NCBI GenBank assembly: GCA_001824455.1
Contig: MHXL01000036.1
Span: 302-6,055 of the forward strand
Reading direction: 5' to 3'
DNA from: Desulfuromonadaceae bacterium GWB2_53_15
GTDB taxonomy: Bacteria > Desulfobacterota > Desulfuromonadia > Geobacterales > Pseudopelobacteraceae
DNA: 5,754 bases
The notes under the pieces were generated by a model. The model saw only the letters and a program-made list of their open reading frames with translations, had not been told where the DNA came from and did no database searches. Made by a program: the position numbers and the translations under genes. Of the stretch, positions 4,655 to 5,754 are shown in pieces; within the stretch, counting starts at the first letter, position 1; every line of letters begins with the position of its first letter.

Positions 4655-5754
4655 AAAAGAATACAGTTAAACCGGACCGCTCCTCCAGCGAATCCCCGCT
4701 GGCTATCATTGGCATCGGCTGTCTTTTTCCGCAGGCCAATGACCCCAGCGCCTATTGGGCTAATATCCGCGAGGGCATCGATGCCATCACCGACATCCCC
4801 GCTACCCATTGGCGCACCGAGGATTACTACTCCCAGGACCAGAAAACCCCGGATCACACCTACGGGCAACGCGGCGGTTTCATCTCACCGGTTCCCTTCA
4901 ACCCGATGGAGTTCAACATTCCGCCCAATATCCTGGAGGCGGTTGACACCTCCCAGCTGCTGGGCCTGGTTGCAGCCGGCCACGCACTGAAAGATGCCGG
5001 CTACGGACCGGAGCGCGACTATGACCGCAGCCGGGCCAGTGTCATCCTGGGCGTCACCGGCACCCTTGAGCTGGTGATCCCCTTAGGCGCCCGGCTTGGC
5101 CACCCCATCTGGCGGGCAGCGCTGAAAGAAGCGGGCGTGGCTGATGCGGTCGCCGAAGATGTGGTCGAGCGGATCGCCGACTCCTATGTACCCTGGCAGG
5201 AAAACTCATTCCCCGGCCTGCTCGGCAACGTTGTTGCCGGACGGATCAGCAAACAGTACGACCTGGGCGGAACCAACTGCGTCGTTGATGCAGCCTGTGC
5301 CAGTTCCTTCAGCGCCCTGCACCTGGCCAGCATGGAGTTGGCCACGGGCAAGGCCGACATGGTTGTCACCGGTGGGATCGACACCTTCAACGACATCTTC
5401 ATGTACATGTGCTTCAGCAAGACCCCGGCGCTTTCTCCCAGCGGAAACGCGAAACCGTTCGATGCCTCCGCCGACGGCACGATCCTGGGCGAAGGACTCG
5501 GCATCGTGGTCATCAAGCGCCTGGCTGACGCAGAACGGGACGGGGATAACATCTATGCCGTTATCCGCGGCATCGGCTCCTCCAGCGACGGAAAAGGTGA
5601 TGCCATCTATGCCCCCAGTGCCGGCGGTCAAAAAAAAGCCCTCCTTGACGCCTATGAGCGGGCCGGCGTCACCCCGCAGAGCATCGGCATGCTCGAGGCC
5701 CACGGCACCGGCACCAAGGTCGGTGATGCCGTGGAGGTCAGCGCCCTGCGAGAG
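4651..5754 (+). CDS. pfaA: PfaA-type polyunsaturated fatty acid/polyketide synthase, ketosynthase domain, cut by the right window edge
   Basis: This is the N-terminal 368 residues of a multidomain iterative type I synthase. The ketosynthase domain starts near residue 16 (SPLAIIGIGCLFP) and runs off the window. It would catalyse decarboxylative Claisen condensation of malonyl units onto the growing acyl chain. Cys216 in VVDAACASS (211-219) is the acyl-accepting nucleophile. His351 in EAHGTGTKVGD (349-359) is the first catalytic His; the second lies beyond the edge. PfaA-specific segments rather than generic PKS ones are RGGFISPVPFNPMEFNIPPN (74-93), ENSFPGLLGNVVAGRI (184-199), MYMCFSKTPALSPS (251-264) and SSSDGKGDAIYAPSAGGQ (310-327). 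Start: GTG overlapping the pfaD stop, with AAGGAG 8 nt upstream. An acyltransferase, tandem ACPs and a ketoreductase are expected downstream in a PfaA but are not visible. A heterocyst-glycolipid-type (HglE) synthase is a relative with a similar ketosynthase; the adjacent pfaD and the motifs favour PfaA. Confidence 0.93.
   Translation, partial: MKKNTVKPDRSSSESPLAIIGIGCLFPQANDPSAYWANIREGIDAITDIPATHWRTEDYYSQDQKTPDHTYGQRGGFISPVPFNPMEFNIPPNILEAVDTSQLLGLVAAGHALKDAGYGPERDYDRSRASVILGVTGTLELVIPLGARLGHPIWRAALKEAGVADAVAEDVVERIADSYVPWQENSFPGLLGNVVAGRISKQYDLGGTNCVVDAACASSFSALHLASMELATGKADMVVTGGIDTFNDIFMYMCFSKTPALSPSGNAKPFDASADGTILGEGLGIVVIKRLADAERDGDNIYAVIRGIGSSSDGKGDAIYAPSAGGQKKALLDAYERAGVTPQSIGMLEAHGTGTKVGDAVEVSALRE

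Noticed and set aside
5206..5703. 165-aa minus-strand open frame
   Set aside because: Antisense shadow of the ketosynthase domain, which carries the catalytic Cys and His motifs in the plus frame.
1..5754. CRISPR array, tRNA or rRNA genes
   Set aside because: No regularly spaced direct repeats and no tRNA- or rRNA-like segments were seen on reading the window.

Overview
The window looks like chromosomal DNA from a Gram-negative bacterium. A signal-peptide-bearing, beta-barrel-like protein that ends in phenylalanine implies an outer membrane. The genes are moderately GC-rich and the intergenic DNA is clearly poorer in G+C. A PfaD gene lying directly in front of a PfaA-type ketosynthase gene, plus a YkgJ-type cysteine-cluster protein and a widely dispersed GTAGGGGC-type repeat, would suit a deltaproteobacterium in the broad sense (Desulfuromonadales/Desulfobacterota or a myxobacterial relative). 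That placement is inference from gene content. There is no marker gene here that settles it.

Left part (1-1322, minus strand): two genes read leftwards. The first is a small YkgJ-family protein with a CxxxCxxCC cysteine cluster (780-1322). The second is the N-terminal two thirds of an RlmI-type class I SAM-dependent rRNA methyltransferase, which runs off the left edge (1-639). Between them is a 59-bp element with perfect 9-bp terminal inverted repeats that can fold into two consecutive hairpins (701-759); it looks like a REP/MITE-type dispersed repeat.

Middle part (1323-2989): a 328-bp divergent intergenic region leads into a plus-strand gene (1651-2625) for an exported, probably outer-membrane protein built from two homologous halves of about 140 residues. 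I do not recognise it as a named family. A 364-bp AT-rich intergenic region follows, holding several inverted repeats and a plausible promoter for the next operon.

Right part (2990-5754): pfaD (TTG start, strong Shine-Dalgarno) encodes the stand-alone FMN-type enoyl reductase of polyunsaturated fatty acid / secondary lipid synthases. Its stop codon overlaps by 4 bases the GTG start of a PfaA-type multidomain synthase. Only the N-terminal 368 residues of that synthase, most of its ketosynthase domain, are in the window. The two form a translationally coupled start of an iterative type I fatty-acid/polyketide synthase locus. The rest of the megasynthase (acyltransferase, tandem ACPs, ketoreductase, dehydratases, and the phosphopantetheinyl transferase if present) should lie to the right of the window. 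The PUFA-type lipid synthase is the main item of biological interest. The type of system is known, but its product in this organism cannot be read from this fragment.
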